Shown here in pieces: positions 7,914 through 16,090 of a stretch of DNA of 64,000 bases. Within the stretch, counting starts at the first letter, position 1. Each line of letters starts with the position of its first letter. The notes beneath the pieces are model-generated. The model did not search any database, had not been told where the DNA came from, and saw only the letters and a program-made list of their open reading frames with translations. The stretch is from a bacterium UBP1_UBA4783 (GTDB taxonomy: Bacteria > Krumholzibacteriota > Krumholzibacteriia > Krumholzibacteriales > Krumholzibacteriaceae): NCBI GenBank assembly GCA_002403075.1, contig DHHB01000082.1:42662-106661 (forward strand), written 5' to 3'. The translations under genes were made by a program, and so were the position numbers.

Positions 7914-8895
7914 ATACCTCACCCATCCGACGAGGCCTATCCTCCCGAAGGCGGGGATGACGTGCGACGAGCTGCTGCTCGGCCTCGAAGGGTGCAGCTT
8001 TCAGGCGCGCCAGCTCGCGCTCGCCGCGAAGATCTGGTCGGAGGCCCTCGACGACGATATCGTCGTCATGTTCGGCCTCGCCGGCGCGATGGTTCCCGCC
8101 GGCATGCGCGCGACGATCGTGACGCTCATGGAGCACCGCCTCATCGACGTCGTCGTCTCGACGGGCGCCAACCTCTACCACGATTTCTACGAGACGGCGG
8201 GCAACTTCCACTACCTCGGGAGCCCCTACGCGGACGACACGAAGCTCCGCGCGGACAAGATCGACCGGATATACGACACGTACGCCGACGAGGACGGTTT
8301 CGTCCGGCTCGACCGCCACATCGGCCGCTGGGCGACGAAGACGCTCGAGGAGCGGCCCTACACGACGCGCGAGTTCCTCCATCTGCTGGGGAAGGAGGCG
8401 AACCGCGTGTCGAAGGGGGAGCAGGGCATCCTCAGCACGGCCTACCGCCTCTCGATCCCGGTCTACTGTCCGGCGATCGGCGACTCCTCGATCGGCATCG
8501 GGCTCGCGGGGCGCACGCCGAAGGTGATCTTCGACATGATCGGCGACGTCGAGGAGACCGCCGACATCGCGGCCTCGAAGCCGACGATGGTGATCTACGT
8601 CGGCGGCGGGACGCCGAAGAACTTCATCCAGCAGACCGAGGTGACGAACATGGTCCTCGGGCGCGAGGCGGAGGGGCACCGCTACGCGATCCAGTTCGTG
8701 GTCGACGCGCCGCACTGGGGAGGCCTGAGCGGCTGCACCTTCGAGGAGGCGATCAGCTGGGGCAAGATCGCCGTCGACGCGAAACGCGTCACGGTCGTCT
8801 CGGACGCGGCGATCGCGCTGCCGATCGTCGCGGCGTCCGTGCTCACGCGCCGCCGGAGGGCGAAGAAGAGACGCGCGCCGAAGCTGTTTTCGTGA
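7903..8895 (+). CDS. Deoxyhypusine-synthase-like aminobutyltransferase
   Basis: The 330-residue protein belongs to the deoxyhypusine synthase (DHS) fold. The NAD-binding region and catalytic loop are recognisable, including STGANLYHDFYE (about residues 86-97), FVVDAPHWGGLSG and SWGKI, in which Lys288 matches the lysine that carries the aminobutyl intermediate in DHS. Bacteria lack the eukaryotic target eIF5A. In a pdaD-speB operon the most reasonable job is making homospermidine or a related polyamine from putrescine and an aminobutyl donor; this is inference, not sequence proof. Start is GTG 7903, overlapping speB. The C-terminus is very basic (RRRRAKKRRAPK). Confidence 0.85.
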   Translation: MKRKYLTHPTRPILPKAGMTCDELLLGLEGCSFQARQLALAAKIWSEALDDDIVVMFGLAGAMVPAGMRATIVTLMEHRLIDVVVSTGANLYHDFYETAGNFHYLGSPYADDTKLRADKIDRIYDTYADEDGFVRLDRHIGRWATKTLEERPYTTREFLHLLGKEANRVSKGEQGILSTAYRLSIPVYCPAIGDSSIGIGLAGRTPKVIFDMIGDVEETADIAASKPTMVIYVGGGTPKNFIQQTEVTNMVLGREAEGHRYAIQFVVDAPHWGGLSGCTFEEAISWGKIAVDAKRVTVVSDAAIALPIVAASVLTRRRRAKKRRAPKLFS

Positions 8896-8938
8896 CGGCC
8901 GACGGGGCGGCCGGGGTCGATGTGCGGGGAGGTCGGGG

Positions 8939-10465
8939 ATGGTCGCTGAAATTCGTTCCGGTGCCGTTTTCGGGATCGAGGGGTTCGGAGTCACGGTCGA
9001 GATAGATCTCTCGCGCGGTTTGCCGGCGTTTACGATCGTCGGCCTGCCGACCGCGGCGGTGCGCGAGAGCCGCGAGCGGGTGACCGCCGCGATCAAGAAC
9101 AACGGGTTCACGTTCCCGCAAAAACGAATCACGGTCAATCTGGCTCCCGCCGACGTGCGGAAGGAGGGGGCGGCGTTCGACCTGCCGATCGCGCTGGGCA
9201 TCCTCTCGGCGAGCGGCCAGACTTCGTGCGCCGTGCCGCCGCACGTCCTCGTGCTCGGGGAGCTCGCCCTCGACGGGAGGCTGAAGCCGGTTAGGGGGGC
9301 GCTCCCCATCGCGCTCTTCGCGCTCTCGACCGGCTGCCGGCGCATCCTCGTGCCCGACGCGAACGCCGCCGAGGCCGCGGCCGTGAGAGAGATCGAGGTC
9401 GTGCCGTGCAGAGATCTCGGCGAGGCGCTCCGCGTCCTCGGCGGGGCGAACGCGCGCGAGGCGCCCGACCGCGCGGACGCGGACGCGGCGGCGCCCGCCG
9501 CCGGCCTCGATTACGCGCAGGTTCTCGGACAGGACGCGGAGAAGCGCGCGATGCAGATCGCGGCGGCGGGCGGGCACCACGTCATCATGGTCGGGCCGCC
9601 CGGCTCGGGAAAGACGATGCTCGCCCAGCGCCTTCCCTCGATACTGCCGCCGCTCGACGACGACGAGGCGCTCGAGCACGCGCGGATCATGAGCGTCGCC
9701 GGAGCCCGCGGGTCGGCGCGGCGCGGCCGCGAGCGGCCCTTCCGCGCGCCGCACCACTCGGCGAGCGACGCAGGGCTCGTCGGCGGCGGGCGGGGCGTCG
9801 CGCCGGGCGAGATCACGCTCGCGCACAACGGCGTTCTCTTTCTCGACGAGCTCACCGAGTTCCGGCGGAACGTCCTCGAGTGCCTCCGCCAGCCGCTCGA
9901 GGACGGCCGCATCGCGATCTCGCGCGCGAACGCCTCGTGCGTCTTCCCGGCGCGGTTTCAGCTCGTCGCGGCGATGAATCCGTGCCCGTGCGGCTACGCG
10001 GGATCGCCGCGGCACGCGTGCCGATGCTCGCCGAACGCGATCAAACGGTACCTCGCGAAGATCTCGGGGCCCCTCATCGACCGCATCGGCGTGCACGTGG
10101 CGGTGCAGCCGGTGGAGCCGGCGGATTTCGACGGCGCGGGGGACGGCATGGGCTCCGCCGGCATGCGCGAGGCGGTGCTGCGCGCGGCGGAGGCTCAGCG
10201 CGAGCGTTTTCTCGGCCTCCGCGGCGTTCGGAGGAACGCCGACATGCCGGTCGCCGATCTCGAGGGGTTCTGCGGGATGGGGCGGGACGCGGTCGATCTC
10301 CTCGCCGCCGCGCAGCGGCGGCTTCTCGTCAGCGCGCGGGCGAGGAGGAACGTCATACAGGTCGCGCGCACGATCGCCGACCTGGACGGGTGCGGGACGA
10401 TCGGCGCGCGCCATCTCGCCGAGGCGGTCCAGTACCGCGTGCCGCGGGCGATCGAGGAGTGCTGA
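8939..10465 (+). CDS. comM: YifB/ComM-type AAA+ ATPase (Mg-chelatase-like)
   Basis: The 508-residue product has the three parts of the family: an N-terminal Lon-S5-like domain (EVDLSRGLPAFTIVGLP-type block near residues 22-38, NLAPADVRKEGAAFDLP), a central Mg-chelatase-like AAA+ core with Walker A GPPGSGKTM (about 219-227) and Walker B VLFLDELTEF, and a C-terminal helical domain. A CPCGY-CxC cysteine cluster typical of the family is present (NPCPCGYAG). In naturally competent bacteria ComM is a helicase that promotes branch migration of incoming DNA; in others the role is less clear. It stands alone and converges on the acyl-CoA dehydrogenase gene. Confidence 0.92.
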   Translation: MVAEIRSGAVFGIEGFGVTVEIDLSRGLPAFTIVGLPTAAVRESRERVTAAIKNNGFTFPQKRITVNLAPADVRKEGAAFDLPIALGILSASGQTSCAVPPHVLVLGELALDGRLKPVRGALPIALFALSTGCRRILVPDANAAEAAAVREIEVVPCRDLGEALRVLGGANAREAPDRADADAAAPAAGLDYAQVLGQDAEKRAMQIAAAGGHHVIMVGPPGSGKTMLAQRLPSILPPLDDDEALEHARIMSVAGARGSARRGRERPFRAPHHSASDAGLVGGGRGVAPGEITLAHNGVLFLDELTEFRRNVLECLRQPLEDGRIAISRANASCVFPARFQLVAAMNPCPCGYAGSPRHACRCSPNAIKRYLAKISGPLIDRIGVHVAVQPVEPADFDGAGDGMGSAGMREAVLRAAEAQRERFLGLRGVRRNADMPVADLEGFCGMGRDAVDLLAAAQRRLLVSARARRNVIQVARTIADLDGCGTIGARHLAEAVQYRVPRAIEEC

Positions 10466-10480
10466 GGGCCGGCGGGCGTC

Positions 10481-11632
10481 TCAGATCTGCCGCGCGTGGA
10501 GCACCTCGTGCGCGATGATGAGGCGCTGGATCTCGCTCGTGCCCTCGAAGAGGCGGTTGATGCGCGAGTCGCGGTACATCCGCTCGATCGGGTACTCGCG
10601 GATGAATCCGTACCCGCCGTGCACCTGCAGCGCCTTGTCGACGATGCGGTCGAGCGCCTCGGAGCAGTAGAGCTTCACCATGGAGGATTCCTTGGTGACG
10701 TCCATGCCTTCGTCGTACATCCACGCGGTGCGGTACACGATCGATTCCATATTGTAGATCTCGGTCGCCATGTCGGCGAGCATCCACTGGATGGCCTGAT
10801 TCTGGGAGATCTTGACGCCGAACTGGACGCGCTCCTTCGAGTGGGCAGCGCTCAACGCGAGCGCTTCCTTCGCCGCGCCGAGCGTCGCCGCGCCGAGGCC
10901 GAGACGGCCGCACGCGAGGATGCGCATCCCGACGATGACGCCTCGTCCGGCGCGACCGAGGAGGTTCTCCCCGGGCACCTTCACGTCTTCGAAGATGAGC
11001 TCGGCGGTCTCCGAGCCGCGGATCCCCATCTTGTGCTCGATCTTGCCGATCGAGAATCCGGGCGACTCGCGCTCGACGATGAAGGCGGAAACCTTGCCGG
11101 CCGCCTTGCCGCCCTTGTGCCGGGCGAAGACGGTGAACGTGTCGGCGAAGCTTCCGTTCGTGATGAAGTTCTTGCGTCCGTTCAGCACGTAATGGCCGCC
11201 CGCATCCTCGACGATCGTTTCGCAGTTGAACGCGTCGGAGCCGGCGTTCGGCTCGGTGAGGGCGAAGGCGGCGATGGTGCGCCCCTCGGCGAGCGGCACG
11301 AGGTATTTTTTCTTCTGCTCCTCGGTGCCGAACATGTAGATACCCGAGCTCCCGATGCTCTGGTGGGCGCCGATGAAGGTCGCCGTCGACGAGCAGCCCC
11401 TGCCGATCTCCTCCTGCACGATGCAGTAGCCCGTCTCGCCCATGCCGGAGCCGCCGTACTCGGGCGGGAACGAGACGCCGAGGAGCCCGAGCTCCGCGAT
11501 CTTCGCGATGAGCTCGCGAGGAATCTTCTCCTCCTGGTCGATCCGTTCGGCGATCGGCTTGATCTCGTTCGCGACGAACTTGCGGACCATGTCGCGCAGC
11601 ATCTTCTGCTCGTCGGTAAACGTCCAGTCCAT
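10481..11632 (-). CDS. Acyl-CoA dehydrogenase (FAD)
   Basis: The 383-residue product is full length for the family and carries its standard blocks: an N-terminal helical domain, the FAD/substrate signature FALTEPNAGSDA (about residues 125-136), a central beta domain with NGRKNFITNG, and the C-terminal helical domain with QVHGGYGFIREYPIERMYRD and FEGTSEIQR. The Glu of EGTSE is the catalytic base of short-chain members. It oxidises acyl-CoA to enoyl-CoA and passes electrons to ETF; butyryl-CoA-like substrates are most likely by resemblance. The ATG at 11632 has an AAGGAGG Shine-Dalgarno. No ETF, thiolase or hydratase gene is in the window. Confidence 0.93.
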   Translation of the reverse strand: MDWTFTDEQKMLRDMVRKFVANEIKPIAERIDQEEKIPRELIAKIAELGLLGVSFPPEYGGSGMGETGYCIVQEEIGRGCSSTATFIGAHQSIGSSGIYMFGTEEQKKKYLVPLAEGRTIAAFALTEPNAGSDAFNCETIVEDAGGHYVLNGRKNFITNGSFADTFTVFARHKGGKAAGKVSAFIVERESPGFSIGKIEHKMGIRGSETAELIFEDVKVPGENLLGRAGRGVIVGMRILACGRLGLGAATLGAAKEALALSAAHSKERVQFGVKISQNQAIQWMLADMATEIYNMESIVYRTAWMYDEGMDVTKESSMVKLYCSEALDRIVDKALQVHGGYGFIREYPIERMYRDSRINRLFEGTSEIQRLIIAHEVLHARQI

Positions 11633-11763
11633 GCGAGGCCTCCTTCGTAATCGTCGTTTCGGGTGATGCCGGCGTCCGGCGGTTATGGCGAATCGATGCG
11701 GAACGCGCCCGGCGCTCTGCCGCCCGGGCGCCCGGAGTGCCGGATTCCGGTTCCGGCGCGGTT

Positions 11764-11792
11764 ACCATAGAGCCGCAACCCGTTCCTGTCAA
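11764..11792 (-). promoter_or_regulatory. Promoter for the acyl-CoA dehydrogenase gene
   Basis: On the minus strand a perfect TTGACA (11792-11787) is followed after 17 nt by TATGGT (11769-11764). The predicted leader is about 125 nt. No structured element was recognised in that leader. Confidence 0.65.
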
Positions 11793-11868
11793 GGGAAATG
11801 CATTGCGGGGCGCTCCCGCGGCGTGATATCCTGTTCCTTCGCGCGCGGTGCGCGAAGGGAGCGATCGA

Positions 11869-12582
11869 ATGGCCGGATCCGCGGCGCCGGATCTCAAGGA
11901 TGAGTGGCTTCCGCTCGGCAGGCGGAGGGCGACGGCGGTGCTCCGCCGCGTCGTGCCCGCCGTCCGCGCGGCGGTCGCCGGGGCGCGGAACCCCTCGGTG
12001 ACGGAGATCGCGGGCCGCACGCGCTCCCCGTTTCGCGTGCTCGTTTCGACCGTCATCAGCGCGCGGACGAAGGACGAGGTGACGGGGCGGGCGAGCGAAC
12101 GCCTGTTCGCGCGCGCCTCGACCCCCCGAAAGATCGCGGCCCTTTCCGAGCGTGCGATCGCGGAGCTCATCTATCCCGCAGGATTCTACCGGACCAAAGC
12201 CCGGGCGATCCGGGCCCTCTCCCGGGCGATCGACGCCGAGCTCGGCGGGCGGGTGCCCGACACGATGGAAGGGCTGCTCGCGCTCCCCGGCGTGGGGAGA
12301 AAGACCGCGAACCTCGTCCTCACGCTCGGTTTCGGCGCCCCCGGCATCTGCGTCGATACGCACGTGCACCGGATCTCGAACCGTCTCGGCGTCGTCCGCA
12401 CGACGAATCCGGCCGGCACGGAGTCGGCGCTCCGCGCGGCGCTTCCGCGCGGGCACTGGATCGAGATCAACGACCTCTTCGTCATGTTCGGACAAACGAT
12501 CTGCGTTCCCGTCTCGCCGCGCTGCTCGGCGTGTCCCGTCTCCCGCTTCTGCCGGCGCGCCGGGGTGAAACGATCGCGGTGA
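11869..12582 (+). CDS. nth: Endonuclease III, DNA glycosylase/AP lyase
   Basis: The 237-residue protein has the helix-hairpin-helix LPGVGRKTA with catalytic Lys145, the second catalytic residue Asp163 in CVDTHVHRISNRLG, and a C-terminal [4Fe-4S] cluster with exact family spacing (C-x6-C-x2-C-x5-C). The Lys-Asp spacing of 18 equals that of E. coli Nth. It removes oxidised pyrimidines in base excision repair. A GTG start at 11848 is open, but the ATG at 11869 has a GAAGGGAG Shine-Dalgarno at proper distance and was preferred. It carries about 20 extra N-terminal residues compared with E. coli. Confidence 0.93.
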   Translation: MAGSAAPDLKDEWLPLGRRRATAVLRRVVPAVRAAVAGARNPSVTEIAGRTRSPFRVLVSTVISARTKDEVTGRASERLFARASTPRKIAALSERAIAELIYPAGFYRTKARAIRALSRAIDAELGGRVPDTMEGLLALPGVGRKTANLVLTLGFGAPGICVDTHVHRISNRLGVVRTTNPAGTESALRAALPRGHWIEINDLFVMFGQTICVPVSPRCSACPVSRFCRRAGVKRSR

Positions 12583-12673
12583 CGCGGCGCCGGACGTCCG
12601 CTCCCCGGACGCGGGGAGCGGAGACGAGCCGGACGGGTCCCCGCGCGGACGACTCTCGCTGTGGAGGTTGCGC

Positions 12674-13963
12674 ATGAAAGCGATAACGGCGCTCGTCTTT
12701 CTCGTATCGATCGCGGGGCGCGCCGCGGCCTTCGCCCCGGATTTCGACCGGCACTTCACCGCCCAGGCGCTCCGGATCGATCTCCACCACGGCGGGGACG
12801 CCGCCCGCGAAACCTACAGCCTCGACGAGCTTCGGGCCGAGCCCTTCTACGCGGGGAGCAGGACGAATCTCGTCGACACGCTCAATCTCGGAGAGTACAT
12901 CGTCCGCGTGTTCGATCTCAAAACGAACGCTCTGATATTCTCGCGCGGCTACTCGACCGTCTTCGCGGAATGGAGCACGACCGACGAGGCGCTCGCGGGG
13001 TTCACGCGGGTCTTTCACGAGTCGATCGTCATGCCGTTTCCGAAGGCCCCCGTGCAGGTCCGCATCGAACGCCGCGACCGGAACAGGGTCTTCAAGCCCG
13101 TCTTCGACCTCGCCGTCGATCCCGCCGACTGGCACATCAACCGCGAGCGGCGGTTCCGGGAGCTCCGCGTAGTCGAGCTTCTCGACAACGCGCCGAGCGA
13201 GCGGGCGGTCGACCTCGTGATCCTCGGGGACGGCTATCGGCGCGACGAGATGCACAAGCTCCGCAAGGACGCCGACCGCCTGCTCGGCGCGCTCTTCGAC
13301 ATGGAGCCGTTCAAGAGCCGCAAACGGGACTTCAACGTCAGGCTCGTCGAAACGGTCTCGGCCGACTCAGACATCGACGAGCCCCGCGAGGGCCGCTGGA
13401 AAGGAAACCTGCTCGGCTGCTCGTTCGACGCCTTCGACATCCCGCGATACGTGCTCTCCTTTTCAAACAAGGTCATGAGGGACGTCGCCGGCAACGTTCC
13501 GTACGACGCCGTGCTCATCCTCGCGAACGCGAAGCGGTACGGAGGCGGAGGCATCTACCAGCTCTACGCGATCAGCACCGTCGACAACGAGCACTCGGCC
13601 TTCGTGTTCACGCACGAGTTCGGACATTCGTTCGCGGGGCTCGGCGACGAGTACTACACGTCCGAGGTGGCCTACAACGACATGTACCCCCGCGGCGTCG
13701 AGCCGTGGGAGCCGAACATCACGGCGATGCTCGACTCGACCGCCGTGAAATGGGGGGACCTCATCGCGCCGGGCACCCCGGTGCCCACTCCCGACGATTC
13801 GCTTCACGCGGACGTCGTCGGCTGCTTCGAGGGGGCGGGATACTCGGCGAAGGGCCTCTACCGGCCGACGCGCGATTGCAGGATGTTCTCGAAGAAGGCG
13901 GACTCGTTCTGCCCCGTCTGCCGGCGGGCGATCGAGCGGGCGATCGATCACTACGTGAAATAG
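12674..13963 (+). CDS. Secreted M64-family zinc metallopeptidase
   Basis: The 429-residue product begins with a signal peptide (MKAITALVFLVSIAGRAAA) and contains the zinc site HEFGHSFAGLGDEYY. His314, Glu315, His318 and Asp325 are the expected ligands and catalytic base of IgA-peptidase-like M64 enzymes. An N-terminal all-beta domain (about residues 20-165) precedes the peptidase domain (VDLVILGDGY at about 180). Two C-terminal Cys (FCPVCRRA) may form a disulfide. The ATG at 12674 follows a GGAGGT Shine-Dalgarno. Bacterial M64 members outside the IgA proteases have no known physiological substrate; here it is likely a periplasmic or secreted endopeptidase. It is a single gene. Confidence 0.88.
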   Translation: MKAITALVFLVSIAGRAAAFAPDFDRHFTAQALRIDLHHGGDAARETYSLDELRAEPFYAGSRTNLVDTLNLGEYIVRVFDLKTNALIFSRGYSTVFAEWSTTDEALAGFTRVFHESIVMPFPKAPVQVRIERRDRNRVFKPVFDLAVDPADWHINRERRFRELRVVELLDNAPSERAVDLVILGDGYRRDEMHKLRKDADRLLGALFDMEPFKSRKRDFNVRLVETVSADSDIDEPREGRWKGNLLGCSFDAFDIPRYVLSFSNKVMRDVAGNVPYDAVLILANAKRYGGGGIYQLYAISTVDNEHSAFVFTHEFGHSFAGLGDEYYTSEVAYNDMYPRGVEPWEPNITAMLDSTAVKWGDLIAPGTPVPTPDDSLHADVVGCFEGAGYSAKGLYRPTRDCRMFSKKADSFCPVCRRAIERAIDHYVK

Positions 13964-13997
13964 AAAAAAGGGAAGGGGCGGCATCGCGCCGCCCCTT
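13964..13997 (-). terminator. Terminator of the ferritin-like gene, between convergent genes
   Basis: A perfect 10-bp stem (13973-13982 with 13988-13997, 5-nt loop) is followed on the minus strand by CCC and six T residues (13969-13964). The T-tract is on the minus-strand side, so it mainly ends the ferritin-like transcript; the stem alone could help stop the M64 peptidase transcript. Confidence 0.8.
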
Positions 13998-14030
13998 CGG
14001 GACGCACGGGCACGAGCGCTCGGCGGCGGC

Positions 14031-14537
14031 TCACGGACCGACGTTCATGAGGCGCTCGCCCCGCAGGAAATCGTCCGTGTTGTAATCCTCGGTTATCTCG
14101 AGCGCGCGGAACTCCGCCTCGAGGATCGAATAGTGGCTACGCTCCATGCTCGCGAGGTACTCGAGCATCGAACGGCTGCTCTGGTCCCGCGTTTTTCCGG
14201 CGAGTCCCCCGTAGAACTCCTCCGACTTCTTTTCCGCCTCCATGGCCGCGGCGAAATACTCCTTGAGCGTCGCGTCGCGCTCGAGAACGTCCGACACGCT
14301 CGGCACGAGCGATTTCGGCGGCAGGCTGAGATCGACTCCCGGGAAACGCTTCCGGTAGGCCTCGGTGAGGATCTTCTCGTGGTTCTTCTCCTGATCGATG
14401 AGAAAGTCGACCTTCGTGCGCAGATCCGGATTTTTCGCCTTTTCCTTTATGCGATGGTAGAGCTTGATCGCCTCGATCTCGGACTTGATGGCGATCCCGA
14501 GGACCTCGAGGGTCGTGAGATCTCGTTCGCGGGTCAT
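14031..14537 (-). CDS. Ferritin-like (rubrerythrin-family) diiron-type protein
   Basis: The 168-residue all-helical protein has the paired Glu/His pattern of a four-helix diiron bundle: E-I-E-A-I-K-L-Y in helix 1, EKNHEKIL in helix 2, EAEKKSEEFY in helix 3 and MERSHYSILEAE in helix 4. It resembles the rubrerythrin-like ferritin superfamily without a rubredoxin domain. Role in iron handling or peroxide defence is inferred from fold only. A second, related ferritin-like gene is transcribed divergently from 14770. A strong promoter (14681-14709) gives it a leader of about 137 nt. Confidence 0.82.
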   Translation of the reverse strand: MTRERDLTTLEVLGIAIKSEIEAIKLYHRIKEKAKNPDLRTKVDFLIDQEKNHEKILTEAYRKRFPGVDLSLPPKSLVPSVSDVLERDATLKEYFAAAMEAEKKSEEFYGGLAGKTRDQSSRSMLEYLASMERSHYSILEAEFRALEITEDYNTDDFLRGERLMNVGP

Positions 14538-14680
14538 ACGCGGGTCCTTTCATCCGTCGCGGCGCCGCGGTTCGGGGCGCGGCGGCGCCGGGTCCGGGGT
14601 TTGCCGCCGCGCCAATTTTCGCTTTACTTGGGCGGCGGCCGCACGTACCTTTTGACTGCATCGTTCGAGAATCATTACGA

Positions 14681-14709
14681 ATAGTAGGGCAGCGGCGCCG
14701 CCTTGTCAA
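14681..14709 (-). promoter_or_regulatory. Strong promoter for the 14031-14537 ferritin-like gene
   Basis: On the minus strand TTGACA (14709-14704) and TACTAT (14686-14681) are separated by 17 nt. On the opposite strand TTGACT at 14652-14657 with a weak TACGAA 18 nt later could serve the divergent gene at 14770, so the two units share about 230 nt of control region. Confidence 0.75.
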
Positions 14710-14769
14710 GGAAAGCCCGCGGAGAACCGGCGCGCCGACCGCATGCCCGTTCGCTCAAGGAGGATCGCG

Positions 14770-15291
14770 GTGGAAAACACGAAGAGGCTCGAAGCGCTCA
14801 GGATCGCGCTCGCGAACGAGGAGAAGGAGCGCGATTTCTATCTCGCCCACGCGAAGCGCACGAAGGATCCGCTCGGGAAGCAGATGTTCGAATCGATCGC
14901 GGCCGACGAAGAGGAGCACCGCAAGCGGCTCGTCGATCTCCACGCGAAGCTCGAGGAGCGGAAAAAATGGCCCGACGGCTTCTCCCTCGACGTTTCGACG
15001 CGCGTCACGGCGGCCCTCAACCGCCTCAGCAAGGAGGCGAGCGCCGCTCCCGAAAGCGACGACGACGATCTCGCGGCGGTCAAGACCGCGATCGAGTTCG
15101 AGACGAAGGGCGAGGCGTTCTACGCCCGCCTCGCGGACGAGGCCAAGGACAAGCCGGAGAAGCGCTTTTTCTCCCTCCTCGCCTCGATGGAGCGGGAGCA
15201 CAGACTGTCGCTCGAGGACACCTTCGAGTATTTCACCGATCCGCAAAGCTGGATGGAGAGGAAGGGCGGGCGCCATCTCGACGGCGCGTGA
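14770..15291 (+). CDS. Ferritin-like (rubrerythrin-family) protein
   Basis: The 173-residue product is another four-helix ferritin-like protein, with EEKERDFYLAHA, DEEEHRKRLVDLH, FETKGEAFYARLA and MEREHRLSLED giving the two Glu-x2-His type half-sites. The linker between the two halves is acidic (ESDDDD). It is a distant paralogue of the divergent gene 14031-14537. GTG at 14770 follows a perfect AAGGAGG at 6-nt spacing, so it was chosen over the in-frame ATG at 14743. It converges with the fabL-trxB unit; a GC hairpin (15293-15309) lies between the stops. Confidence 0.82.
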   Translation: MENTKRLEALRIALANEEKERDFYLAHAKRTKDPLGKQMFESIAADEEEHRKRLVDLHAKLEERKKWPDGFSLDVSTRVTAALNRLSKEASAAPESDDDDLAAVKTAIEFETKGEAFYARLADEAKDKPEKRFFSLLASMEREHRLSLEDTFEYFTDPQSWMERKGGRHLDGA

Positions 15292-15292
15292 T

Positions 15293-15309
15293 CGCCGCCC
15301 GGGGCGGCG
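15293..15309. terminator. GC hairpin between convergent genes
   Basis: CGCCGCC and GGCGGCG form a perfect 7-bp stem with a 3-nt loop exactly between the stop codons of the ferritin-like gene and fabL. There is no T-tract on either side, so terminator function is only a suggestion. Confidence 0.35.
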
Positions 15310-15312
15310 GCG

Positions 15313-16062
15313 CTAGAGGGTGATGCCGCCGTCCGCGACGACGGTCTGCCCCTGAATCCAGGACGCCTCGTCCGAGAGAAGAAAGACGGCGACGGCGGCG
15401 ATCTCCTCGGGCCTCGCGAGCCGGTGCGTCGGCGTGCGATCCTTCCAGGCCTCGACGAGCGTTTCCTTGTCCGGGAAGTAGTCGAGCGCCGCGGTGTCGA
15501 CGGGTCCTCCCGAGACCGCGTTCACCCTGACGCCGCGCGGCGCGAGCTCCTTCGCGAAGTAGCGGACGAGGGTTTCGAGCGCCGCCTTGCTCGCGCCGAC
15601 CGCCGCGTACCCCGGAAGACACGAGAAACTCCCGATCGAAGACACGGCCACGGCCCGTCCGCCCGCTTCGGGGAAAAGCTTCGACGCCTCCTGCATGCCG
15701 AGCAGAAACGCCCGCGCGTTCGCGTTGAGGGCGAGGTCCCAGCCGAACCGGCCGATCCTCGCCGCCGGGCCGAGAACGCCCGAGACCGCGTTCGACACGA
15801 AGAGATCGAGTCCGCCGAAGGCCTCTCCGACCGCGGCGAAAAGGCCGCGGACCTCCTTCGGCTCCGAGACGTCGGCCTTGATCCGCACGGCCCTGCGGCC
15901 GAGACGCTCGACGGCGAGCGCGGTCTCGGCGGCCGCCTCTTCGTTCTTCACGTAGCTCAGGGCGACGTCGGCGCCGCGTTCGGCGAGACGCAGAACGATC
16001 GCTCGGCCGATGCCGCGCGATCCGCCGGTCACGAGGGCGCGTTTTCCCGTGAAGTCCGCCAT
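15313..16062 (-). CDS. fabL: FabL-type enoyl-ACP reductase (SDR family)
   Basis: The 249-residue short-chain dehydrogenase has the NADP-binding TGGSRGIGRA motif (about residues 12-21) and an active-site block GYAAVGASKAALE in which six residues, not three, separate Tyr and Lys. The Y-x6-K spacing and the tract NAVSGGPVDTAALDYFP closely match Bacillus FabL (enoyl-ACP reductase III) and not ordinary FabG, so reduction of enoyl-ACP in fatty-acid synthesis is the best call. A carbonyl reductase with other substrates cannot be excluded. ATG 16062 was chosen over an upstream in-frame start. It follows trxB by 28 nt and is probably cotranscribed with it. Confidence 0.8.
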   Translation of the reverse strand: MADFTGKRALVTGGSRGIGRAIVLRLAERGADVALSYVKNEEAAAETALAVERLGRRAVRIKADVSEPKEVRGLFAAVGEAFGGLDLFVSNAVSGVLGPAARIGRFGWDLALNANARAFLLGMQEASKLFPEAGGRAVAVSSIGSFSCLPGYAAVGASKAALETLVRYFAKELAPRGVRVNAVSGGPVDTAALDYFPDKETLVEAWKDRTPTHRLARPEEIAAVAVFLLSDEASWIQGQTVVADGGITL

Positions 16063-16090
16063 ATCCCGTCCGTCCGAGGCGGCCGCCCGG

